Shown piece after piece: positions 39,301 through 49,371 of a DNA stretch of 62,000 nucleotides. The position numbers and the translations under genes were made by a program. The first letter of the stretch is position 1; each line of letters opens with the position of its first letter. The notes beneath the pieces were generated by a model, which ran no database searches, had not been told where the DNA came from, and saw only the letters and a program-made list of their open reading frames with translations. This DNA is from Diphasiastrum complanatum (lineage: Eukaryota; Streptophyta; Lycopodiopsida; Lycopodiales; Lycopodiaceae), in assembly GCA_029204225.1 (NCBI GenBank), contig CM055099.1:56641512-56703511 (forward strand), given 5' to 3'.

Positions 39301-40734
39301 TGGATCCACCACCTAACATGCATGTCATTGGATGCAAGTGGGTGTTCAAGATCAAGTACAATCATGATGGCTCCATCAACAAGTACAAGGCAAGATTATG
39401 TGCTAAAGGCTTTGCACATATATATGGCCTTGACTATGAAGAAACCTTTGCTCTTATAGCAAAGATGGTGACAATAAGAATCATAATCTCTCTTGCCTTA
39501 TTTTTTAAGTGGAAACTGTTTCAACTTGATGTCTCCAAGGCTTTTTTGAATGTCTATCTTGAGGAGGAGATATACATGAAACAGCCTCAAGGATTTATCA
39601 AGGATAAATCTAAGGTGTGTTTGCTATTTAGAAGTCTTTATGGCTTGAAGCAAGCACCTAGATCATGGTATTCAAGACTCAACAACTTTCTACTTTCATT
39701 AGGATTTGTGCTTAGTGACTATGATCCTTCTATGTACTTAAAGTTTGATGGTAGTAATATTGTCATTCTTCGAATCTATGTAGATGACATTATTCTTAGT
39801 GGAAGTTGTTTGATGCTAGTTCAAGAAACTAAAGATGCATTAGGAAAAGAATTGAAAATGCAAGATCTAGGAGAGATCCATTACATTTTGGGCCTTGAGA
39901 TTGATTTTCATGAAGAGTATGCTTTTATTTGTCAATCTAGATATGTTTTTTCTATGTTGAGAGAATTCAATATGCAAAATTGTAAAGTCATAGATACTCT
40001 CATGGAGCAACATGTAAAAGACCCTATTAAAGGTGATGAACGATCCTTTGAGGACATCACACTTTATAGGAGTCTTATAGGCTCCTTAATTTGGCTTACT
40101 ATCACTAGACCCAATTTGAGCTATTGTGTGCACAAATTGAGTCAATTTATGCAAGATCCGAAGATCCAACATTAGAAGATGGCCAAGAGAGGTCTAAAAT
40201 ATGTATCTTCTACTCAAGATTATGGTTTATTGTACAAGAATGAAGATCTTACCATTGTTGGCTATTCAGATTTCGACTTTGCAAGCGATAAAATGGATCG
40301 AAAGTCCATTAATGCATATACTATCTTTCTTGGAGGCAATCTTGTGTCTTGGCTTTCAAAGAAGCAAGATACCATATCTCTTTGAGGCCGAGTACAAAGG
40401 AGTCACTACAACAACTAAAGAGGTGCTTTGGATTAAGAGGTTAATCATGGAGCTAAAGTGCATCAAAGAAGATGATCTTCCCTTGATCAAATGTGACAAC
40501 ATATCGGCACAAGCTCTTGCAAATAATCCTATTTTTCATGCAAGAAGCAAGCATATAGAAGTGGCACACCATTTTGTAAGGGAAAAGCTCATTGGAGGTG
40601 AAATCAACTTAGAACACGTCGACACATCTTCATGTATTGTTGATCTTCTCACAAAGCCACTTTGCAAAAGTGCCTTCTTAAAGCATAGATCTAATCTTGG
40701 TCCTATCTCAAGATCAATGCTTGATCCACATTAG
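39301..40734 (+). pseudogene. Copia-F RT and RNase H
   Basis: RT: HVIGCKWVFKIKYNHDGSIN, KARLCAKGFAHIYGLDYEET, WKLFQLDVSKAFLNVYLEEE, LYGLKQAPRSWYSRLNNFLL, RIYVDDIILSGS near 39785 (catalytic Asp pair intact). RNase H: GYSDFDFASDKMDRKSINAY, then a small deletion near 40380 shifts frame, and ARSKHIEVAHHFVREKLIGG, CIVDLLTKPLCKSAFLKHRS. A TAG at 40173-40175 replaces a Trp codon. It is close to copia-A throughout. Confidence 0.92.
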
Positions 40735-40740
40735 ATACAT

Positions 40741-40752
40741 TTTTAGGAGGAG
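40741..40752 (+). promoter_or_regulatory. Copia-F polypurine tract
   Basis: TTTTAGGAGGAG immediately before the LTR start TGTCAAAATATTG, identical in core to the tract of copia-A. Confidence 0.9.
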
Positions 40753-41351
40753 TGTCAAAATATTGAAAAATCTATCTAATGTTGTGAGTAGGGGTCCTAA
40801 AAATGCCAAAGATGAATTGAGCTCTTTTGGCTTAGTAAAGACCCATCTTAGATTAAAATATTCAAGGTAGGTAGAAGTAGAAACTCGAGCTACCATAGGA
40901 ATTGCCATTTGTAAACTACATGCCACATTTAATGCATGAAAAGACTAGGTGGCACAATTAGACATAGTGAGGTGGCTTGAATAAGTCTAGATAGCTTGAG
41001 AGGTGGATCCACAACAACTCAAAGTAGGAGGAAAGTCCATGGATCTATATATATGTGATGTACTCTCATTGAGAAAATGATGAAATTTGTGTGTAATGCA
41101 AATTTGGAGACAAGCTCTTTGTGCCCTCTCTCTCTACACGAGTTTTACACTTTCTATTTTCTCTCTCTAGTTGAGTTGAGACATTTATGATGCTAAGTCT
41201 TATGTTTTGTTAACAGATTTTGCTTGTAACACAATAATATTTCTTGTATGATCAGCTTTCCTATTGACAACCAATGCTAGTATGATCTTTATGGTATTAT
41301 TTGGCTTAGGAGATTAAAAATACATGTGTAGGACGTCCCAGACGTGTGAAT
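40753..41351 (+). repeat. Copia-F 3' LTR
   Basis: About 599 bp starting TGTCAAAATATTG. It has a TATA box (CTATATATATGTG, 41045-41056), the paired CT-rich motif (TCTCTCTCTACACGAG near 41128 and TTCTCTCTCTAGTTGAG near 41159), and ends near GACGTGTGAATTCA, the same U5 terminus as the inverted copy at 31850. The final ACA is missing and gypsy-type sequence follows. Confidence 0.87.
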
Positions 41352-41412
41352 TCATCTTAAAGTGGCCCTTAAGAGATTCCAAGGCTGCTTTGATAGGTTC
41401 AAAGGAGCAGCT

Positions 41413-41976
41413 TCAACCGAGTTGGCAAAGGCAAAAGACACCATCACCGCCTATGAAAGAGCAGCCGCTCAAGTGTTGGAAGAAGCGGGATTTCCAAGAG
41501 CCTCCCATCATAGCTGCGCGGAAATACAGTCGAGCAATCGGCAGCTGATCTTTGATTTGCTCTGAGGCCATCGGCTTATTTCGATCGAATACCAGTGTAG
41601 GAAGACAATCGTCCCATTTGGTTGCCAATGACCACAACAGAGTTAGATCTTTAGCAAACATTGTCGATTGTCGCACCGTTGGATCCGGAGAGTGGACATA
41701 CTCTCTCTGATATGATTGTAAGGCACGGTGGAAGTCCTCTGAAATGTTCCAGCTGTAAGGCTGATGGATGATTGGCCAATTGGACGTATGGATGGTGATT
41801 TTGTCCATAGCCAATCCCAAATCTTTCCATTTATGTCTTCGCGGCATTGGCACGTAATAAGGATCTACCCACAACTGGCGAGGGCTGGTGACGTAACTCC
41901 TAATTGATTCCGAAGTTTTCTCAAAAACTGTAATTCTCCATGCCGGCTGCTCTCCCAGTGCAAGTATTTTGTCCAA
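41413..41976 (-). CDS. Antisense ORF of unknown function in element H
   Basis: 187 codons open on the minus strand (MDKILALGEQPAWRITVFEK ... SPRQLWVDPYYVPMPRRHKW ... DPTVRQSTMFAKDLTLLWSL). The protein looks globular and Trp-rich and not like gag or pol. A further frame on the same strand lies upstream (42166-42393, with FIGFAPNLNHLLHKAKACSI) and may be its broken 5' part. In the Tat lineage of plant gypsy elements, extra antisense ORFs between pol and the 3' LTR are known and some encode a plant-mobile-domain-like protein; position and strand fit that class, but I cannot confirm the domain by eye. It may equally be a captured host fragment. Confidence 0.45.
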   Translation of the reverse strand: MDKILALGEQPAWRITVFEKTSESIRSYVTSPRQLWVDPYYVPMPRRHKWKDLGLAMDKITIHTSNWPIIHQPYSWNISEDFHRALQSYQREYVHSPDPTVRQSTMFAKDLTLLWSLATKWDDCLPTLVFDRNKPMASEQIKDQLPIARLYFRAAMMGGSWKSRFFQHLSGCSFIGGDGVFCLCQLG

Positions 41977-42419
41977 TTCTCTACCGGCCTCGATCTCGGA
42001 GATCTTAAATTTTAGAACTCATCCACCACGCGAGGACTCATGCGGATGTTGCTTTAAGAAGGTCTGGATCTGGTCCTCGACGCACCCTGGGCCTTCTGAA
42101 TAAATGTCTTGTCCTTGATGAGGATGGAGCTGCTTGTACTACCGGTATGGTTGGTGGTTGATCTACTAGATCTGGAGCTCCCCCCTAGTCCATGCTCGAA
42201 TCAATCCATGTATCCAATTGTATAGCATCTTCGCGCAAAGGGGAGGATTGCGGCATGACCTTCCAAGTGGATTGCCAGAGCCCACCGTTGTTTCCTGCCA
42301 CACAGCTTGGATTTCAATACTGCACGCCTTGGCTTTATGGAGAAGGTGATTAAGATTCGGCGCGAATCCAATAAAAGTCCCCAATAACTGCATATTGCAG
42401 GTGTCGTGGGACCGCCACC

Positions 42420-42437
42420 AATTTTGGTGGGGGATAC
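42420..42437 (+). promoter_or_regulatory. Element H polypurine tract
   Basis: AATTTTGGTGGGGGATAC directly before the LTR start TGTTGG. G-rich tracts of this form precede the 3' LTR of many plant Ty3/gypsy elements. Confidence 0.7.
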
Positions 42438-43197
42438 TGTTGGAGGGTTTGCGGATCCCAAGGCAACCCTAACCCTAGTTGATAAGTGAGAAGGATTTGG
42501 AACCCTCCGTGTGTAAGTCCAACCCGATGACCACATAGTTATTTGATTGATTAGTTAAAAGCTAATAAAGGACTTTAGGCCTTTTTGCGGGACTTTTAAT
42601 GTCGCAGGGCCTAAATGTCAAGTTAGTGAATAAAGTTGGGTTTCCCTCCAATTTTGATGGTTCTCACACTTTTTTAAATTTGAATAAAAAGAGAGGCAAG
42701 ACTGGACCAATAGGATTCAAAGGCCAGGGTCCTCCTCTCTACTATAAAAAGGGACCAACTCGAGTTGCTCCTGATGTCCATTTTCTCATTTCAATAAAGT
42801 AGATTGGTTCTCTTTAGAAATGGATTGATGAATGTCCTTGCTCTTCCTTTCTCTTCCTCCATTTCTCATGCTTTCTTTGGATTTTGCTGATTGTTGGATC
42901 TGATAATTATTGGGATTGCTATTTCTTATGCTTTTTGTGAGAGAGAAAGAGAGAGAGAGAAGAGTAAGTTTCTATCATTGTTGTGGATTTAGGGTTAATG
43001 GAAGTAGGGTTAATGGATGTAGTGTTAATGCTTAGTGTTAATGGATGTTAGTGCTAGATCCTCCATTCATGTTGAAATCTGAACTATACTATCGCTCTCA
43101 TGGGAACGAACCTAAGCGTGACAACTAACTCCGTCTCTTTGATGCTAGATTGACTAGATCTTGGATTCAGGTTAGGCAAGGAAAGAAACCCACTACA
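42438..43197 (+). repeat. Element H 3' LTR, inserted in copia-B
   Basis: 760 bp from TGTTGGAGGGTTTGCGG to CCCACTACA. It has a plus-strand TATA box (CTCTACTATAAAAAGGG, 42736-42752), supporting plus orientation, and short repeats of AGGGTTAATGGA/AGTGTTAATG near 42990-43045. Right of it the protease of copia-B starts after TCTGG, so H inserted into, or recombined with, copia-B just upstream of protease. Confidence 0.75.
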
Positions 43198-43587
43198 TCT
43201 GGTGGATAGATAGTGGAGCTAGTTCCCATATGTCTAGTTCTAGAAACTCTTTCACAAGTCTCATGCCATATCTAGGTGCAAAAAGATCAATCTATACTGC
43301 TAATGATGTAGAGTGTAGAATTGAAGGAATAGGTAGCATTCCACTGCATGCATCATTATCAAAATCTTTTTGTCTGCATGATGTACTTTATGTACCTAGA
43401 CTAACCAAGAATCTCATTAGTGTAGTACAATTGTTTGATAGTGGATTGGATGTCAAGTTTCATGTTGACAAATGTATAATCTCAAGAGAAAATGAAGTTA
43501 TTGCTAGAGGATCTAGAATTGAAAAGTTGTACAAACTAAATTCTAGGGAGAGTGCTAACATTTTAGATATTGCTTATGAGACCAAGG
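43198..43587 (+). pseudogene. Copia-B protease (left half)
   Basis: Protease frame WWIDSGASSHMSSSRNSF (starting just upstream of the first Met at 43230), ANDVECRIEGIGSIPLHA, RLTKNLISVVQLFDSGLDVK to AYETK. It stops at AAGGT (43583-43587), after which LTR-C begins with TGTCGCGG. The integrase that should follow is at 28304, preceded there by AAGAT. Gag is lost to the left, where LTR-H adjoins. Confidence 0.87.
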
Positions 43588-44355
43588 TTGTCGCGGAAGC
43601 TTTTTCTTTCTTGTTTTGTGTTCATCCTCTATTCTGATTCGCGAACAATTTTCTGTCTTTGAATTTTCTTTTTGTGCGGAAGCTCTTACGGGATCCCAGA
43701 CACTCAACTACGCATCGCTGAACATATTTTATTCTAGAAATCAAGAGACACAGCACAAGGCCAAGAGATACATGAAATAGAGCGACTATATTGTCAGTTT
43801 GGTTTTAGAGCGAGATCGTCAGTGTCTCGCTCATTGGCGGATTGACTCTCTGCTCTTTTGTTGTGTTCTGCTCGTTGGCAGACTTTCATGCACAACTATG
43901 GTATCTTTGCTTTCTTACTCTATTCGCTACATCTCTCTCTGTTTCTTACAGATCTTTGTATTCACTATCTCTCTTCTTTTTTCTCTTCTTTTTTTGGTTA
44001 TGATCCAGAGAGGATCATTTATACCTCCACCGTGTGGAGTTCACAAGATAGCTAAATGTAGAATCACAAGACTAGTTAACGCTAATCAACTAGTTAGTTA
44101 GTCTCTGTCGTTGCTATTCGTTTAAGTTGGGCATGAAGCCCGTTGGGCTGCTAGCTGCCAGCGTGAAGGATTTCTCTTCGTTTGTTTCGTTCTTTTCATT
44201 TTGCGATCTTGGAGGTGTGTTTACAATTCGCGATTGATTCGCGAATCATTCATGCTTCGAGTCAAATACACGCTGACTATCACGAATTGTTCTCGTTTGA
44301 CCTTCATATCTTGTTTGTGCTGCGACAAAGTTGCAGGAGTTCACCATTTCTGACA
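43588..44355 (-). repeat. Copia-C 3' LTR
   Basis: 768 bp in plus reading from TGTCGCGGAAGC to ACCATTTCTGACA. The right end abuts CTCCCTCTTGAACC, the reverse of a polypurine tract GAGGGAG. About 655 bp match the truncated copy at 27645-28303. It contains several GCGAA/TTCGC words (GATTCGCGAACAATTT, ACAATTCGCGATTGATTC). Confidence 0.87.
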
Positions 44356-46440
44356 CTCCCTCTTGAACCTTGCAGCTTTGTTCGTTCAATCCAATTGCCT
44401 CTCTTTGCTTGGTAAAGAGTGGCTTGTCGAGCGGTTTTGTACTTTCTGATTTTATGAACTGGATCTGGAGCTCTCCTTTCTAGATCAAATCTCGAATGTG
44501 ATGGTACTTCAGAGGAATGTGCTTCGTCTTTGAATGGAAGACAAGATCTTGGGACAGATAGATGGCACTCTGGGAGTCCATCATCATCGTGCTTGGCCCC
44601 TCTTGTGGTATCCCGATTGCCTCCAACATCATCCACAACCACACTACCTCATTTGCCACTTTCGAGGCTACGACATACTTAGCTTCGCAAGAGGATTGAG
44701 CTACAAGGGTTTGCTTTTTGCATATCCAGTTGATTGCAGCTCCGCACGCTATTGTACATCCTCCAGTAATGGACTTGTTGTCATCCTTGCAGCTCGCCCA
44801 GCTCGCATCACTGTAGTGATGCAGCTTGAATCCTTTCTCCTCGTTTCTAGCTCTGTAGGTTAATCCAATATTTTGGGTACCCTTCAGATACTGTAGGATT
44901 TGTTTGGCCATTTGCCAAACCAGGATTGGAACAGAATTGGCTCAATGCATAAACAGAGAAGGCCACATCCGGTCAGGTACAAACTATCAAGTACATCAGA
45001 CTCCCGATTAAGTTTTGGTAGGATATACTTGCCATCTTCTATTCTTCCTCTTCTGTTTTTGGGCAATCATGTTTCGTGAGCTTGGCTCCAGCTATCATTG
45101 GTGTGGCTTTCTCTTTGCAGTCCATCATGTGTACTGCTTCAGCACTTTTCTGGCATATTCTGACTGACTCAAGTGCATTTCGCCATTTGTTCGATCTCTT
45201 CTGATCTCCAGCCCTAGGCATTTTGTTGCTTCTCCAAGATCTGTGATTTCGTAGCTTTCAGAAATCTGACTCTTCGTGTCTTTGACCAGCATCAAGAAAT
45301 TTTCTATCATCAGCGAATCATTCACGAATCATCCACAAAAATGGTCAGTATTACAAAATTCTTTCCTACTCTTTACAGTCTGGTTGAGTAGGGTTGAAGT
45401 CTAGAGACTTCAGAAGACCATCAAGCTTTTTGTACCAGGCCCGTGATGCCTGTTTTAGACCGTAGATGCATCTCTGCAATTGACACATATTGTCTGTTGT
45501 CGGGGTCTTCATAGCCTTCATGTTGTTTCATGAAGATTTCCTCCTCTAGATCTCCGTGGAGAAAGACTATTTTCACATCAATCTGGTGAATTTCCAGATT
45601 GTACTATGTGGCGTATGCAAGGAGTAGCCTTATGCTTGTCATCTTCACCATGGGTGAATATGTGTCAAAATAGTCGACACCATATCTCTGCGTGTAGCCC
45701 TTTGCGACAAGCCTTGCCTTGTAGCGGCCAATAGTGCCATCTAATTTTAGTTTTTTCTTGTATACCCACTTGCAGTCGACTATTTTTCTGTTTTCTGGCA
45801 GTGGCTCTAATGTCCATGCCTCGTTTTGCCTCATCGACTCGATCTCCTCTGACATTGCCTACTTCCAAAATTCTCTCTTTGAACTCTGGAGAGCTTCTTG
45901 GTATGTTGCTGGCTCTTTTGTGAAGCTACAATACTTGAACTGCGTGTTTCACTCCATTGAAGATTGTCAGAATAGCGGTCTGGAGGTCTTCTTGGTCTTG
46001 TTGACCTTCGAGGTTCGTTTCGTTGCTGCTTGAACATTTCTTGTTCGTGGGGTCGATCCTCTGCTTCCTGTTGCTCTGGAGTCTGGAGCTCTGCATTCTG
46101 ATTCGATGTATGTCCTCGATGTCCCACTTGAATTGGCAGCAGTGTGAAGATCTCATGGCCTCTTTCGTCTTTCAGTCCAGGAATTTGGACTCGTCGAACT
46201 TCACATCTCTGCTCGAAACAACCTTCCTCGTGGTTGGATCGTAGAGTTTGTACACATGTGTTTCGTTCGAGTAGCCGACCATGATTATTTGCTCGGATTT
46301 GTCATCAAGCTTGCTTCTCTTTTCTTTTGGAATGTGCTTGTATGCTACACATCCAAACACTCGTACGTATGACAGATCAGGCTTTTTGCATGTCCACATT
46401 TCGTATGGTGTTTTGTTCTCCAGTGCTGTCGTGGAAGAAT
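44356..46440 (-). pseudogene. Copia-C integrase end, RT and RNase H (left half)
   Basis: On the minus strand from right to left: integrase C-terminal part (NKTPYEMWTCKKPDLSYVRV, FGCVAYKHIPKEKRSKLDDK) near 46172-46440; linker with STRPRRPPDRYSDN; RT from about 45860 ([40 protein letters not shown]) in several frames down to 45040; RNase H 44480-44911 (HHYSDASWASCKDDNKSITG, LVAQSSCEAKYVVASKVANE, VFHSKTKHIPLKYHHIRDLI). Frameshifts are many and the YVDD strand is not readable. At about 46440 the integrase breaks off. The gag-protease part of a matching element is at 26995-27666. Confidence 0.87.
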
Positions 46441-47340
46441 AATTACTCCAATGAGTGAACAAGATAGGTATGTGTAACAAATAACTATTGATACAAGTAG
46501 TTGTTGAAGCATATTATTTTTCATTTTGGTTTTGTGGGTTTCAATGTTGATATTTGCTTCAAGTCTGAGATAGATAATCTATCTATTGTTGGGGTGTAAA
46601 TTTCCCAGACCTTAAATCGTGATGTCTGCATTGGAATAACATGAATTGGAGAACAATACTTGTAAAACTAACATACAATTTAAACTGATAGCTTTGTGCG
46701 TATCAATTGGAGTACTTTATTGTACCGTAAACTCACAAGATAATAGCACACCACGTGCCATCATTTCTTTGAACCTTGGCAATAAGAAAACCTGCAAAGT
46801 ATTTACTTGCAAAATTCCAAGGCTCGGAGCACAAGGGCATTTGTTGAAGGTGATGTCAAAGGGCCTAAATTTGAATTGGTAGTGTAATAATGCCATTCAT
46901 TGGTTCGTCATGAGATTATGGTCCGACCACCTATTGCAAGGTAAGTGAACATCCCCTTCATGAGGGACTTGCCGTGGCAAGTGGACATCCCCTTCATGAG
47001 GACATGCCGTGGCAAGTGGACTTTCCCCATGTCGTCATCTAAGCAGGCCCCACCTTGTATAAAAGGGAGGGCGGCCACTCGACATGACCTCAACCAGTGA
47101 GTTGAGAGTAGTCTTGGTCCTCTACACTTGTCAGTGTCCTAAGTGGAATCACCTTCAATGTCCTAAGTGAAATCACCTTCAATGCACGTTTTGTCATACT
47201 TCACATTTTGATGTAAATTGTCCCATGTAAAACCACCTTCAATGTAAGGCTTGTCACATGTACATTTTGATGTAGATTTTGTCCTTAGCATCGTCTAGTC
47301 CTTGGTTTTATTAGACACATAAAGAACATATGCCCGTGCC
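46441..47340. other. Non-coding; LTR-like promoter and short tandem repeats
   Basis: No coding frame. About 46943-47020 has two to three copies of a unit of roughly 37 bp (CATCCCCTTCATGAGG then ACATGCCGTGGCAAGTGGAC). A TATA box follows at 47057, and 47130-47275 holds repeats of TCCTAAGTGRAATCACCTTC and a longer unit ending CATTTTGATGTA. This layout resembles an LTR but I found no matching ends. Confidence 0.45.
47057..47068 (+). promoter_or_regulatory. TATA box of an LTR-like or orphan promoter
   Basis: CTTGTATAAAAGGGAGGG, a strong plant TATA consensus, with tandem repeats on both sides. No gene follows within 1 kb. Confidence 0.45.
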
Positions 47341-49371
47341 ATGTTCCAGCAGGTTCCAAATATTAGAGTACTCAGCCTAAATTTGTACAGGGTCGCACTT
47401 GGAAGCCTTCCAAGCCCATCTACGCCCCTTCATAGAAGGGCAATTCCCGTCAACCTTTTCAAGGTGAAAATTAAGCAGCTAACATTTCACAATGGACATG
47501 CTTCAGAAAATGGGATACTTCTCTCTCTCGAGAAATGGAATTTTGAAATCATTATTGCGTGCCATGATACTGAACAGTGGGGGGGCAGTGCACGAAGATT
47601 TAATATAATTTATATGATATACTGTAGATTTTGATAAATTCAGAATAAAATAAGTTTAAAAAAAAGTAAAAGATATACATTTCAAAAAGCTATTTCAGAT
47701 CCTCACGTAATTACTTGAAGATTCTAAACTTCAAATTCCTCATGAACGTCTTTTCAAATTTCCACCTTTCAAAAGACAACGTATGTACCAGCCTGGGCCT
47801 GCCAGGGACGGGCTGACGCTTCAGCAGGCTTGGAATCTGCATGCAATGCATATCAAAGGCATACTTACCTTTCAATCGAAGTAAATTCAGATGAAATCTG
47901 ACTCCAGAAACTAGAAACCTATTTTTCTAATGTAAAAAATTGTTGTAGAAACTAGAAATCTATTTTTCCAATGTAAAAAATTGTTCTGACATTTCAAATT
48001 TTACATTATGGTCAAATTTATACGGCTTTGCGTCTAAAATTTAGATATACTATATGTACAAAGGGGGGAAATGTTTTACATTTTCCATTTGAAAGGTACT
48101 TACCCGTCATTTAAAATGTGCAAAAATAACAATTGGTCGAATTTCCAAGTCTGCTGCAACCTGCTCTGCTCTCCACGGACCACCGCCAACACTCCAGAGT
48201 CCAGAGTCCAGACCTACTACTATTGCTGTCTAATGCATTTCTGCAGCATAGCATATAAATATAAATATGTATATATATTCTAGGAAAGACTTGAGCTGAG
48301 TTCAGGGACCCACGAGCCCACTACTTCCCTTCTCTCTACGCCATCATTTATCATGTTCGTGCATCATATTCTTTTCTGGTCTTTCCTGGGTCTTCCTTCT
48401 TTCCTTCTGTGTCTAAAATCTTTCTTGGATTTGCCTTTCCTGTACAACTGCAGCTTTTATATGGGCCGTGGTTGATTTCTGCCTACTCAGGTGTTCGGAT
48501 CCTGCATTGTTGAGCTGAATTGGCATGAAGCCTGGTCTGGCCCACTTGACATTTCGAGTCCTTTTGCCATCAATGCTCTTTCCGTTTTCTTGAGTCTTGT
48601 TTGAGGCTCAAGCTGCAAGCGAACAATTATATTTCATCTTGAGAATTGCCTGTTTGTTCCTACTGGCATCCGGGTTGTCTTAATTCAGTGCACAGAAGTC
48701 ACAATCCTCAAGATAATATGCATTATTAAGTGAGCGCGATCACCCAGCTTTTTCATGTGTGGTTGTCGCTATTCTGATTTCTTATTGACAGTAACCTGTA
48801 ACCTTCAGTACTAGTTTATGTTGCTTCCAAGAGCTGAAGTTTGAGCGGCTCTTATGTCCGTGGTACTGGAGGTATGGAGTGCTTTTGGCGTATACTTTAT
48901 AGATCGGCTCTAATCAAATACATGGGACTTGGAAGAGATCTCTTTTAGCACAAAAGAAAGAATACACGGGAGAGGTTTGCGAGTACTCGGGTACATAATC
49001 GATTTATCTGGCATTTTCGAAGCAATCGCTACCCCAAAAGGAACTGCTCGGCTTGAGCATGCGAGCAATTTCGTTAATACCTCGATTCTATAATCGAGCT
49101 TATCAGAAGGGGGAATTGCCTGGAAATAAAGAATAGGCAAGATACCGCATCCTAAACAAACAGGAGAGTAGGTGCATTGTCCCTCTGTTCTATCGAATAA
49201 GAAAGAGCACGTTTTATCACTAGTACATGATTTCGTCTTTCTAGAATATGATATCTTCCAACAAAATACAAAAACCTATAGCAGTTTCCTACAAATCTTC
49301 GGATGAGTTCTGTCTTCCCCATTTGAACTGGTATACGTCTTATCTCACACAGCACTACTGCACTTCCCTTG
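47341..49371. other. Upstream region of the WIP gene
   Basis: No transposon coding sequence is visible. 47890-47990 contains a short repeat (AGAAACTAGAAAYCTATTTTT occurs twice). Sequence between 48280 and 49371 is the probable promoter or 5' untranslated region of the WIP gene, with CT-rich words (CTTCCCTTCTCTCTACG) near 48325. Confidence 0.5.
48254..48261 (+). promoter_or_regulatory. Possible TATA box upstream of the WIP gene
   Basis: TATAAATA within GCATATAAATATAAATATG, followed by pyrimidine-rich sequence. It would imply a 5' untranslated region of about 1.1 kb, possibly with an intron. Nearer start sites cannot be excluded. Confidence 0.3.

Larger units (their letters stand above)
41352..42437 (+). 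mobile_element. Gypsy-type element H, 3' internal part
   Basis: Sequence between the copia-F LTR and LTR-H. The right end AATTTTGGTGGGGGATAC is a typical gypsy polypurine tract directly before TGTTGGAGG, so the element runs on the plus strand, yet the longest open frame is antisense (41413-41976), with more antisense coding potential to about 42390. GC content is higher than around it. The left part with pol is missing. Confidence 0.6.

Noticed and set aside
46943-47020. CRISPR-like direct repeats
   Set aside because: The units are adjacent without unique spacers and the context is plant nuclear DNA; ordinary tandem repeats.
48910-49355. Minus-strand frames just upstream of the WIP gene
   Set aside because: Short, no domain, and in the probable promoter or 5' untranslated region; treated as chance.
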